This document shows, piece after piece, positions 36,101-46,442 of a stretch of 64,000 nucleotides of DNA. Each line of letters starts with the position of its first letter. The first letter of the stretch is position 1. This stretch comes from Cotesia glomerata. Its lineage: Eukaryota > Arthropoda > Insecta > Hymenoptera > Braconidae. The position numbers and the translations under genes were made by a program. The stretch lies in NCBI RefSeq assembly GCF_020080835.1, contig NC_058164.1:4613666-4677665 (forward strand). The letters run 5' to 3'. The notes beneath the pieces were generated by a model that was not told the origin of the DNA, ran no database searches, and saw only the letters and a program-made list of their open reading frames with translations.

Positions 36101-37099
36101 AAATTTCGCGCTTTCTTATCGTTGAAGCGTAATTGAAGCACCAAGACCAATAATAATAATAATAAATTATTAGTTTAGGCTGACGTCGATTTATTAATAG
36201 AACTTTTTATAATTTCTTATAATATAAATTGAATTTCTCGGCGGCTCGGGATGTTATTAACTCGAAAAAGCCAAGTATACCTTACTTAGCTTAGTATAGG
36301 TAGTAATAGAGAAAAATGGTGAGGAGAAAGGCGGCTCGGAGACGCCCGGAAGGTCTTTTCATCCGGATAAATATTTGAAACGTCTCCTGACAGTCTTGAG
36401 AGGTTCATTAAGCAGGATTACCAACGAGCGACGACTACTCATATCGGCGACTTAGAATTCTCACCGTGACGCATGAATCAAAGTATTCGAGTCTTGATTC
36501 AAATGGAACGAATTAGTTGGTTCTTGTACCACCCTCCAATGTCTTCGAATTCGAAGTCTTAAGCCACCAGAATAAGAACCAAAAGCTTCCACACCTCTAC
36601 CTCTACCTCTACCCATTCACTCCATTCATTATTCCGAACTATACCCCTGACTCTTATCTGTCGCACACACTGACACATTTTCCTGCTTGATCTGTTGAAT
36701 TAGTACTTATACTTCAGACTCGACATCATTCTCGAGATAGTCTATCATTTTATCGTAATTTATTATCTATCTAAGTTGATTCATAGTGACAACTTTGAAT
36801 CGTTATTTAAATTTTAGAATTTGAATTATAAATAGTATCAATTATTAATGAGATGATATTAAAGAGTGATTTAATTACTTAACAAACATTATTTTTTCCA
36901 TGCGAGGTTGAAAAATTGTCCTGAAACAAAAAAAAAATTTTTTATTTAATTTTTTTCATACTTATACACCTTATTATTATTTGAAATTATTAATTTGTTT
37001 AGTTTTTTTTTTTTATTAATTAGAAATTGAGAAAATTAAAAACTAATTTTTTATTCTAATAAAAATTTGATAATTTATTTACTTTTTTATTTATTCAAT
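33194..37099. other. Long unique and AT-rich stretch
   Basis: Moderate-complexity parts lie at about 33210-33320, 33590-33920, 34510-34890, 35770-36120 and 36180-36770. The rest (33350-33540, 33940-34480, 34920-35760, 36880-37080) is almost only A/T. Short frames (61-63 codons) show no domain. The 35770-36000 part contains CGGCGCCATCTGTGTATGCACATATG, cited here only as E-box-like CATCTG and CATATG words. Confidence 0.45.
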
Positions 37100-37170
37100 T
37101 TTTATGTCAAGGCAAAATAGCCGAATGACAATAATATACATAATTTTTATAATAAAGTACACGTATAACA
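37100..37170 (-). mobile_element. LINE-like 3' tail, reverse orientation
   Basis: TCAAGGCAAAATAGCCGAAT is the reverse complement of the CTATTCGGCTATTTGCCTTG region of the 29130 tail, here with small changes. The A/T-rich tail lies to its left, as expected for a minus-strand insertion. Only the 3' end remains. Confidence 0.4.
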
Positions 37171-37477
37171 ATATTAAATATATAAGACCAACATCATCAT
37201 ATTTTAAGGAAGTTAATAATTTTAAATGATTAAATAATATAGTTGCAAAATTCAATAGTACTGTACTATCTAAAAGAATGAAAACAACAATAGAATCAAA
37301 GAAGAATATTTAAAAGCTAATTGTTTCAATGGTAACATATTAAATACTTTAGTAATTTAGAAAGCAAATTTTTTTTATTTTAAATTTTTAAATGGCCTGT
37401 TTATTTATAGTACATTGTCTCATTTAGATAATAAAATATTAGCAGAAAATTTCTTAATTGTAAATTCAGATTATTAA

Positions 37478-38762
37478 TCTATATTATTAAGAGAATAAGC
37501 GAAATTTGGTGGTCAGTGTATTTATATAATAAAATGGGGTTTTATGGTTAAATTTGGTATCGTTGGAAAAGTCTTAACCAAAAGTTGGGCCTTTTTATTG
37601 TTTTATATGCTTTTCTAAAATAGTTTATTTATTATGATAAGTTTTTGAAGTAGTTATAAATAGATTCAAATTTAGCGATAAACAAAATTTGTTGTATGTC
37701 AAAAATTAATTTATATAATTAAGAGACTAAGAAAAATTTAGTAACGGATATGTCTTTATCGTAAATTGCGTTTGATATTTTTTAGCGATAGTTATTTATG
37801 ATTTAAATAATTGAGAGAGAAAGGAAAATTTTGTGACGAACATATTATTATTATTAAAGAAATTTTTATAGTTTAATTTGGTATAATCAGAAAGATCGAG
37901 ACAAGAATTAGTGCCTTTTGTTTTTATATATTTTTTAGTAATCAATTTTTTATGTTAGGGGACGGACGGGCAAGACGGAGAGGGCGGGTAAAATGAATAA
38001 TCGTTTTAAATCGCTGGTCGGTCGATAGAAACATTTTAGACAGCAATCTATCAATCTATTATGTAACTACACTTACCGTTATCGATAAAGCATTAGTTTT
38101 GCATACTTGTGGGAATTTTTTTTATAAATATTGAAATTTAGGAAAAAAAAAATTTTTAAATCGTAAGTATACAGTACTTAGTTTAATGTTGTTAAGGACG
38201 ATGCAGATTTGATTTTTTTTCTTCATATTCAGGACGCGGTTGATATTTTTGCGACGATTGTTTTGATTGAAATGTATTTTCCAATCAGTATTCGTTTTAC
38301 GCGACCTGAGTATTCATTTTGCCCGCCCTGGTAGGGCAAAACGGATAATGTTGACTTTTTTTTTTTTTTAATTTCGAAGAATTTCTTTGCTATTATTTTT
38401 ATTTTACTTTAATTATAAACTTGAATTACCCAAAAAATTATTAGCCAAAGTTAAGAATGGATATGATTATAATATATATTTGTTATTTCATTTTTAAATT
38501 AACATATCCGTTTTGCCCGTCCTTCCCCTAAGTTTTTGGAGGAGTTTTTGATAGTTTTTTGGTTCTATAAATTTGTTCGGTCACATTTATCCATTAAATT
38601 ATTTGTAATTAATCCTGTGATAGCACAATTATTTTTAAAGTTTATTTAAAAAGTACCCAAACTATTAGTGTGATTATAAATATAAAAAAAATCATTAAGC
38701 CAAAGTTTTTTTATTCATAATTCGTAAATCTCAGCAGTCGCATAGTGACTGCAGGTTGCTAG
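37478..38762 (+). mobile_element. Helitron family 2, diverged long copy with nested element
   Basis: It starts TCTATATTATTAAGAGAATAAG after an A (written as its first 20 bases TCTATATTATTAAGAGAATA) and ends GCAGGTTGCTAG before a T, with a GCAGTCGC / GTGACTGC hairpin. Copies of the 5'-end motif recur inside (AATTAAGAGACTAAGAAAAA near 37719 and AATTGAGAGAGAAAGGAAAA near 37810). It lacks the large palindromes of other copies and carries a GC-rich TIR element at 37958-38528. Confidence 0.7.
37958..38528. mobile_element. TIR element, GGGGACGGACGGGCAAGACG
   Basis: The left end GGGGACGGACGGGCAAGACG and the right end CGTTTTGCCCGTCCTTCCCC are inverted repeats, with TA at both flanks (37956-37957 and 38529-38530). 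A third internal block, TTTTGCCCGCCC...GGGCAAAACGG near 38318-38343, is itself an inverted pair. There is no transposase frame. It is much more GC-rich at its ends than its host Helitron. Confidence 0.75.
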
Positions 38763-39077
38763 TTTATAATTATTCAATTAATTAGACAAATTTAATTAAA
38801 ATAAATTTTTACTACTGCTTAAATTTACTGAAACTGATAAAAAAATTAAATTGATTTAAAAGAAAAAATCTTGAATAAAAAAAAACTAATTTCTAAAGAT
38901 TTAATTGTTTAGTTAAATAATTTTTCTGCGTGATCAAACTCTTCAAAATAATATCATTGATTTAAAATAAAATAATGATTAACATTTTAATCGCTCAAAA
39001 TTGAAGTACAAATAAATAAATCGTCAAAAAACAGACACCTAAGCCTCATAAAAGTAACCTGACTACTTTAAAGCAAT
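38763..39077 (+). repeat. Duplicated segment, uninterrupted copy (empty site)
   Basis: It matches 30904-31124 plus 33017-33122 and keeps the continuous sequence GATTTAAAATAAAATAATGA at 38967/38968, where the other copy holds the Helitron array. It starts directly at the CTAG end of the upstream family-2 Helitron. Confidence 0.85.
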
Positions 39078-39723
39078 ATCAATCTTGAACCAAAAGATTT
39101 ACTACCACAAATTCGAGACATAAGCGTCATAAACCCTTCAGGTATCATTTAATCGAGAATATCTTACAGTCTATAACATGATGAGAGCGTCAAGCCAACA
39201 GCAGTTGAGGATGATGTATGCATTGAAAACTATTAAGCATTAAGTATTAAAGTACCCAGATTGCATTACCTCCCTCGCAGCTCACAAGTTGCCAGGACAT
39301 ACATGTGTTCGCCATAATGCCTCGTTTCCTGGAACCACGACTGCCGAGACTGAAGTAAGTCGGGAGGACCTCGACAACGAGGAGCGAGGATTCGCTTAAG
39401 CAAAATTGCCACTATTATTCTTATTATATTTTATTTATTATACGCGCCAACCTTAATCCAACCTGGCGGCCTCGATATTGCAACCAGCACGACATTTCTT
39501 CGGGCGTGTACAGCCCGGATGTGCAATGCCGATAAGGTTATTCCCTTTATTCCCTCGAATAAATGTATTTTATGATAACGTCGATGAAGTAAAATGTAAC
39601 TGCAAAAATTATCCTTATCAAAGAGATAAATCTGCACGATACATTGTACAGAGTATTTTATACATGGACATTCGTACATACAAATACATAGATATATTTA
39701 CTTTTAAAATAACAATAATAACT
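39078..39723. other. Unique DNA
   Basis: A moderate-complexity block lies at about 39100-39660. Overlapping short frames on both strands (82 and 89 codons) have no recognised domain. Confidence 0.4.
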
Positions 39724-40304
39724 ATATATATTTTTTTACAATTGTAAATTGACTATGTTTACAATTGTTATTGGCTATCTAGTCTAATGCACAATTTTCT
39801 CTAATTATTTATAATTTTTGTTAGCCTGTATTCCCTCCGGACATAAACAATTTTTCATTCCTATTTTAAATTTTTCATTAGAGATAAATTCAACTGAAAA
39901 TGTTGTAATAAATATTGTAAAAATTGTAAAAATCATCAGGCGTTAAAAATGTATAGACGGAAGGTCAAGAAAATTAACATCATACTATATTCAGAATTGA
40001 GTTTGTCATTAAGAGGTAACTGAATAGTAATTCTGGACAGTGTCTCGGATAGCTTAAGGGAAGAGCAGTTGGCGCGATACCAAAAGATCCAGGTTCGATT
40101 CCTGGTCTGGGCCGTCCGAATTATTTTTTCAGTTGAGTTTATCTCTAATGACAAGTTTAAAATAAGAATGAAAAATTGTTTATGTCTGGAGGGAATACAG
40201 GCTAATAAAAATTTATAAATAATTAGAGAAAATTGTGCAATGGACTAGATAGCCAATAACAATTGTAAACATAGTCAATTTAAAATTGTAAAAAAATATA
40301 TATA
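39724..40304. mobile_element. Foldback element with a tRNA-like sequence in its spacer
   Basis: The left arm (39724-39900) and right arm (40126-40304) are reverse complements over about 177 bp with few changes: ACAATTGTAAATTGACTATG, ATTGGCTATCTAGTC, GCCTGTATTCCCTCCGGACA and ATTTTTCATTAGAGATAAAT have inverted counterparts on the right. The spacer of about 225 bp contains a tRNA-like sequence close to the right arm. No protein-coding potential is visible. The flanks at 39718-39724 and 40305-40312 are A/T-rich, so a target duplication cannot be defined by eye. Confidence 0.8.
40043..40112 (+). tRNA. Degenerate tRNA-like sequence (tRNA-Lys-like body), probably a pseudogene
   Basis: The sequence folds as a cloverleaf. 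Acceptor TCTCGGA (40043-40049) pairs at six of seven positions, with wobbles, to TCTGGGC (40106-40112). The D arm is GCTTAAGGGAAGAGC, the anticodon stem TTGG/CCAA, and the T arm CCAGG-TTCGATT-CCTGG. A-box-like TAGCTTAAGGG and a perfect B-box GGTTCGATTCC are present. The anticodon loop CGCGATA lacks the conserved T33, and formally gives CGA, but there is no long variable arm as serine tRNAs have. The CGGATAGCTT...AGAGCA start resembles tRNA-Lys. It is most likely a Pol III head of a SINE or a captured, decaying tRNA. Confidence 0.4.
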
Positions 40305-40716
40305 AAAATACAGACTAGTATTTAGAAATAAAAATATTGTAAAAATTGTAATAATAACTATCTTACTTTTTAGATAATGAATGCTAGCTTTAATGCTTGT
40401 ACAGATATGTAATAAGATGATGCTACGCTCTGTTATGGTATTTTACATCTTTACTTTACTTAGAACATACATATGATCCGCTCAAATCGGTAGTACACCT
40501 TTTCAAGCATCATTTATTTTCAATCGACACGATTTTGTAACTAAAATATTTTTTAATGTAGCTTGATATACACATATATTTTTTTTTATATCACCATATA
40601 CAGTACCGACGGAAAATTTTCGGACAACCTTCTTGTTTACTTTTTAATTTAAATATGATACATAAACAAATTAACTTGATCTATAAAGAAAATGCTATTT
40701 TATTTTACAAAGTGTG
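40305..40716. other. Short unique stretch
   Basis: There is no gene. The only landmark is GTACCGACGGAAAATTTTCGGAC near 40600, whose inverted partner (GTCCGGAAACTTTCTGTCGGTA) lies near 41354-41375 beyond the following MITE. This suggests that a larger TIR element may surround the MITE. Confidence 0.4.
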
Positions 40717-41281
40717 CACTGATAGAAGGATTTATTTGTACACTGAGAAAAAAAAATACTTTTGCTCAATTAACAATTTCTTGGCTCAAGAAACTCGCTG
40801 ATGATAAAATATTCTATTATTATTAATTATTAATTTCTGAAGAGAAGAACATCAATATTTATCTTTGGATAATAGATGAACAAAAGAATAGCTTTATTTA
40901 AATTAAGTAAACATTGTTTTAATCAATTTAACAAATTCTTGAGCTAAGAATATATATTTTTGAAAATTTTCAAGAACATAAATTCTTGTATCAAGAAAAT
41001 TTTCTTAAGAAAAGTATTTTTTTTTCTCAGTGTATTACAAAATATTAGTTGATAGTCAACAAATCATTTATTAGAGACCACTTTTTGATGTTAAACAAAT
41101 ATTTATTAGTATTTAAAATGATTTATTTGTATTTAAGAAATCTGATATTCATTTATTAAATATTAATAAATCTTTTTAAATACTAAGAAATATTTGTTAA
41201 GGATTAAAAATTGATCTCTAATAAATGATTTGTTAAATATTAACAAATATTTTTAACTATAAACAAATCCTTCTGTCAGTG
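40717..41281. mobile_element. CACTGATAGAAGG MITE with a nested second element
   Basis: This is the same family as 32608-32878, with ends CACTGATAGAAGGATTTATT and AACAAATCCTTCTGTCAGTG. The left flank is TG instead of TA and the right flank is TA. Removing the nested insert at 40741-41032 and one TA restores alignment to the 32608 copy at ATTTATTTGTATTA. Confidence 0.88.
40741..41032. mobile_element. Nested MITE, CACTGAGAAAAAAAAATACTT family
   Basis: Inverted ends CACTGAGAAAAAAAAATACT and AGTATTTTTTTTTCTCAGTG are flanked by TA (40739-40740, 41033-41034). The interior includes repeated CTTGGCTCAAG- and CTTGTATCAAG-type words. The intact 32608 relative gives the empty site with one TA. Confidence 0.88.
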
Positions 41282-41398
41282 TACGATCGTGTCATTGACT
41301 TTCTTCTTGATTTATTATAATTTTAATAATCGTTTTAATAAATTTTAATTTTGTCCGGAAACTTTCTGTCGGTAGTTATGTCCTTATATGTCTTTATA

Positions 41399-41622
41399 CG
41401 CTGAAAAAAAAATTAACTTGATTCAAGAGAAAAATTTTTGAACCAAGAATATAATTTTGAAGAGGGTAATTGTCTTGAATCAAAACAAAAAATTCTTGAA
41501 TCAAGTAAAATTTCCTTAAAACAAGAAAAATTTTCTTAAATTAAGAATTTTTCTACTTTAATCAAAAATATTAAGTTCTTCAAAATTATATACTTAATTC
41601 AAGAACATTTTTTTTTCTGTGG
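41399..41622. mobile_element. Probable degenerate MITE with CTTGATTCAAG words
   Basis: Ends of the form CGCTGAAAAAAAAATTAACT and ...CATTTTTTTTTCTGTGG are loosely inverted. The interior is dense in CTTGATTCAAG, CTTGAATCAAG and their halves. Similar CTTGATTCAAGAGAAAA stretches recur at about 5380, 16350, 24640, 50740, 55340 and 60100, so this is likely an old dispersed family. Confidence 0.45.
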
Positions 41623-42359
41623 ATGTAAATTAGAACATATGAAAAAAATTCTTTGGTCAAAAATAAAATTTGAAAGCAACATTTAAGACTTAAGTGCTAA
41701 AATTATACTAACAATAATTTAAATGAATTAAAAAAAATCTATGAGTTAAATTTTTTTAATTAAATTAATAATAATAATACTAAAAATAATTATAATAATA
41801 ATAATAATAGTACGTAAAAGTACAGTTTCATAACTGCAAGTACTAGAGTAATATAAATTTATAAGCGAACATCCTTTAAAAAATCGTCTCGGTTCATTAG
41901 CGATCCGCATCATATAATATAACATAAAATAATATGAAATGGTATTTTTCACTTATACAAAATATATATATTATACACACTCTAATTTTTTTTCCTTATT
42001 CTGCGGCGTGTTTTTCCACTGGTCTTATTTCCTCGGCATCGAGTCTTTTTCTTCACGCACCATTTTTCTTTCCCAATTCTTTCACACTTACGCGCTCCCC
42101 CGTTCTATTTTATTTCATTCTTTTGTGTACAAACGCTCGCGAAAGAGCCCCACGAATTTTTATCCGCGAAGAAAATAAGAAAAGTTTAAATCCTCTCAAA
42201 GACAACTGCAGAGACAGTATTGAGACTGAAGAGGGTCCGCAATCGGTTCGAGATTCATGCTTGAGCAGTATGCAAAGTGAATTTTTTTATAAGTAAATCA
42301 ATACGTGTGCTTTTAATTAAATATTTTTACTTTAATGTGCTTAAGGTTTTTGCTCAAGG
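41623..42359. other. AT-rich DNA, no recognised gene
   Basis: The stretch holds an AATAATAATAAT-type simple run at about 41765-41810. Overlapping frames of 120 and 79 codons near 41934-42296 are rich in phenylalanine and have no domain. Confidence 0.4.
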
Positions 42360-43040
42360 TGAGACACAATAAATTTATGACATAGTCAATTTATGATAAG
42401 TATTTAGGCTGTATTCAAAAATGCTCTCTCTCTCGAGATACATGATTAAGAAATTACCTTGTATCTTGTGAAATATTGACATTTTTAAAGATATAAGCTC
42501 ATCCCGATATTACACTCATTAAGACCTTTCATTTGAGTACCAACATCAATTTTTCATATATTTATATATATTATATATATGTATATATGAAAAATATATA
42601 AAAATGCATGTAGGTACTCATATGAAAGCTCTTGATGAGTGTAACATCGGGATGAGTTTATATTTTTAAAAACGTCAATAATTAAAAAAGTACAGTGCAA
42701 TTTAACAGATATCTTGTGAACTATTGACATTTTTAAAGATATAAGCTCATCCCGACATTACACTCATTGAGACCTTTCATTTGAGTACCCACATCAATTT
42801 TTTATATATTTCATATATTTATATATTTTATATATATGTATATATAAAAAATATATCAAAAATGCATGTGGGTACTCAAATGAAAGCTCTTGAAGAGTGT
42901 AACATCGGGATGAGCTTATATTTTTAAAAACGTCAATAGTTAAAAAAGTACAATGCAATTTAACAAAAGTCATTATTTAATAAAGCAAAATTTTATTTAT
43001 TAATATTTCACAAGTCAAATAGTGACTTCAAGGTTGCTCG
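42360..43040 (+). mobile_element. Helitron family 2, 5'-truncated degenerate copy
   Basis: Matching starts around CATAGTCAATTTATGATAAG and continues through two long palindromes (about 42475-42680 and 42725-42930). The end is GGTTGCTCG, where the family has GGTTGCTAG, and the terminal hairpin is shortened (AGTCAAATAGTGACT). The TC start is missing. Confidence 0.75.
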
Positions 43041-44140
43041 TAATTATTATCAGAAAATAGTAAAATTTTTTATTTTTATTTTTCCGTGTATTACATAATT
43101 TTTGAGTAAGAATAATTTCAAAAATTAGTAACTAATTTAATTTGAACGGCAATAATTTATCAAAATAAAACATAAACTTTCACAAAAGAGCGAGCGGTGG
43201 GCAATTAATTTAAACAAGTTCCTACTGAACGGTCGAGCGAGCAAAGCAGAGGAGGAGGTCGAGGAATTCCCGAAACCTCGAGTCTAAATTCGAGATCGAT
43301 CTCATCTCATTTCATCTTTATCCTCGTCCTTATTTGCTTTGCTCGGATTGAAACGAACCCGATACAAAATACGAATCCACAGAATCTAATTAATAACGGA
43401 TCGGCGCCTAATTCCGTCTGTAACCTCTAGTGAACCCGTGTAGCGATTGTTATCTGGCTCATCCTCCAGCAGTTAACGTCAACTAAAAACGACGTATTAA
43501 ATAATGTGAAGCGGTCTTCCATCGATCATACGGAGCAAGCTGGACCGAACTGTATAGTAGGCCAGAGATTTAAATTGAAACGTTCGGTTGTGAAACAATA
43601 AAGGAAGTGGTCGGTGCGAAATTAAACAAGCCAATATCTCGGACGGGGGACCACCTCAAAGGAACTTTTACACCCGATTGGGCGCCGACCACTCGTTCTG
43701 CTCCGAGAGAAATTGCTGTGAGCTACCACTCCGTTTAAAGAGTACAGAGCCAAGGGGTTGCAAGAATTTCTAATAACGAACGTCCCACCGCAGCCTCACT
43801 CGCTTCTATGTCGACCTTCAAACTATTTTCAATGAGTATGCACCGTTAAATGTTGGGATTGACATGCTTAGAGTAGTATGCCATTGCATGTACTTAGTTT
43901 TCGATAAGATTGATCTCGTTTTTTGAGATAAGGCACGAGTGTTGAGTTGAGTACCGATTTAATTTAATTGAAGCATTTTTTTTTTTTTTTTTTTTCAAGG
44001 TTTTGCATATTTAATTTAATTTATTTTTATTTAAAAAGATTTTATACAGCGTGAAGTAATTGAATTATTGTTAAATATTTGATTTTTATTAAAATAAAAT
44101 GAGAAAAATTTTTAAATAAAAAGTAGTTTTATTTTTTTTT
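43041..44140. other. Unique moderate-complexity block
   Basis: 43180-43960 is the least AT-rich stretch nearby and looks like single-copy sequence. No open frame or exon was recognised. A run of 20 T lies at 43976-43995. 43996-44140 is A/T-dominated. Confidence 0.4.
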
Positions 44141-44650
44141 ACTTAATAAATTTTAATAAAGAAAATTTTAGAAAATTAAAATTAAATTTAATAAATATAT
44201 TTAAAAATTTTAATGAAATATTTTAAAAATTTAAATTCAATTTAAAAAATAAATTTTTTAAATTGTAATTAATTTTTTAATGAAACAAAAATAATGATTT
44301 TATTATAATTTAATTAAAAATTAATAATTTTTCAAAAATTGAATTTTAGATTAAAATAAAAAATTTCAAATTTATTATTTAAGGGTTCATAGATTTTTTC
44401 TTTAATTTTTTTTTTACTTAATAAATTTTAATAAAGAAAATTTTAGGAAATTAAAATTAAATTTAATAAATATATTTAAAAATTTAAATTAAATTTTAAA
44501 AATAAATTTTTTAATCGTAATTTATTTTTTAATGAAACAAAAATAATGATTTTATTATAATTTAATTAAAAATTAATAACTTTTCAAAAATTGAATTTTA
44601 GATTAAAATAAAAAATTTCAAATTTATTATTTAAGGGTTCATATATATTT
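44141..44650. repeat. Two-copy tandem duplication, 275-bp period
   Basis: ACTTAATAAATTTTAATAAA at 44141 recurs at 44416, and both copies end in TTATTTAAGGGTTCATA. The sequence is nearly all A/T with small indels between copies. Confidence 0.8.
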
Positions 44651-46329
44651 TTTTTTTTTTATTTAAAGGAAAAATTTGTCTAATTTTTTTAATTCATTAA
44701 AATAAAATTTATTTAAAAAATAAAAATTTTACTTATAAAAATAAAATAGAAAATAGTTATTATTTTTGAGACGTAAATAATTGATTATTAATGTAGACTT
44801 ACATAGCAAATTTTTGCTAGTGAATAAAATGAGCAAACAAGCTTCAAAAGAGGCTTCTGTGGCTGAATAAAATTGCTTATTGGTCCTCATTTGCTTAGCG
44901 CGTTCTTTTTGATTCTGACTTTATCTCAATCCCTTAACTTTTCATTTTATAAAAATTCTCATTCCTCAGTTTGTAGATTAGATTCGTTTCTTCTTGGAGG
45001 CTTTTTCCTCTTCCTCAAGTGTATTCGTGTTAGTTTTATTGGAGTCTTTGTCTTTCTTCCTCGTCTCGGCATTATCATCGAGGACGATCGGAACCGATTA
45101 GACCCGCATCCATTCTTACGTTTCGACGATTGTAACACGAGAATCAAATCAACCCGCCAGTCGGCGGGATAGTATTATAGAAGTAGTCTCTGCTCTTTCT
45201 CGCTATCACACGCCGGATGTAAATAAAACCAGTCGAAAAGCAGTCTCTTGAATGATTTTAATCAACCGTTCTTTGGGATACGTTTGTGGACTCAAATTCA
45301 ATTTCAAGGCATTATTTTCAATTGACCTAATCCATAGCCCCCCTCATAGATAGATATACATACTCTTCATCCTCATCCTTGCCCCTATATCTACACTATC
45401 CCTTTTTCTTTTCATTCCCGTTCGCTTAAAGTCTAACGAACCACTTGAAATTTATAATGTTACTAAAATATTTTTTGAACATCTCTACTTTCCTTCAGAT
45501 GTACCGACAAAGCCGAGAAAATTTTATTCACTAGACAAACTACCATAAAATTACTTACAAATATAATAATAATAATAATTTATTGATTGATAATAAAAAT
45601 TAATTATAATTTTGATTTAAAAAAGTTGCTTTACACATCAGTAAAAAATTTTACGTCAAAAAACTCAGTGTTAAAAATTTTTGTGTTAAATATTTAACAC
45701 TTTTATATTAATATAAAATATTTAATATAAAAATTTTTAGATATATATAAGAATTTTTTCTTGAATTTTAATTTCTTGTCTTCAGAAATTTTTACCTTCG
45801 ATCGGTAAAAAATTTTATTTAATTCAAAGAAAATTATCTTTTATCAATAAAGAAAATTTTTTACTGTCTTTCAAAAAAATCTTTACAAAATTAATCAACT
45901 TTAAAAATTTTCGGTTTTTAGTAAAGGTATTAGTAAATATTTTATTCAAAATTGCAGAGAAATTATTTCAAAAAATTAAATTTTTATTTTAACACAATTT
46001 GAAAAGTATTCAAGCATTTTTTGATGATATAGAAAGTAGCAAAATGTGAGAAAATTGTTGGTTTTAACGAAATTAGTTAAGCAAATTATTATCAATTACT
46101 GATATTTTTTAAATTTTATCAAAATTACTTTGTAGAAAGAAAATTTACACATTAAATTAATAAAAAATTCAATTTTGACGCTATGAACAAATTTTCCAGA
46201 CACTTTATATTGACAAATTTCATTGGAATAAAATTTTTTATGGAGATTTTTCTTCTTATCGAAAAATTTTAATTTAATAATTCAATTCATAAATATTCAG
46301 AATCAAAATGAAATTGTAAAATCATGTTT
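44651..46329. other. Unique and AT-rich DNA with a MITE fragment
   Basis: A moderate-complexity part at 44860-45480 includes a 99-codon frame (44873-45172) with hydrophobic leucine/phenylalanine-rich start but no clear signal or domain. At about 45632-45712, TACACATCAGTAAAAAATTT and AACACTTTT words resemble one end of the CACAGTAAAAAATTTT MITE family. 45720-46320 is A/T-rich. Confidence 0.4.
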
Positions 46330-46442
46330 TACTAAACCACGTGTACTTTAAAACATAATTAAAATGTATACTTTTGTCATTTGGTCATCGCCTTGGCATT
46401 AAACTCTATAAATTAAATAAAAAAATAATAATAATAATAAAT
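46330..46442 (+). mobile_element. Truncated LINE-like 3' tail
   Basis: The segment GTCATTTGGTCATCGCCTTG, GCATTAAACTCTATAAATT, is followed by an AATAATAATAAT tail. The TTGGTCATCGCCTTGGCAT phrase parallels CTATTTGCCTTGGCAT of the 29130 tail. No coding sequence is left. Confidence 0.4.

Noticed and set aside
40042..40113. Functional serine tRNA (anticodon CGA)
   Set aside because: It lacks T33 and the long variable arm, and the acceptor stem has mismatches; it is better read as a decayed tRNA-like module.
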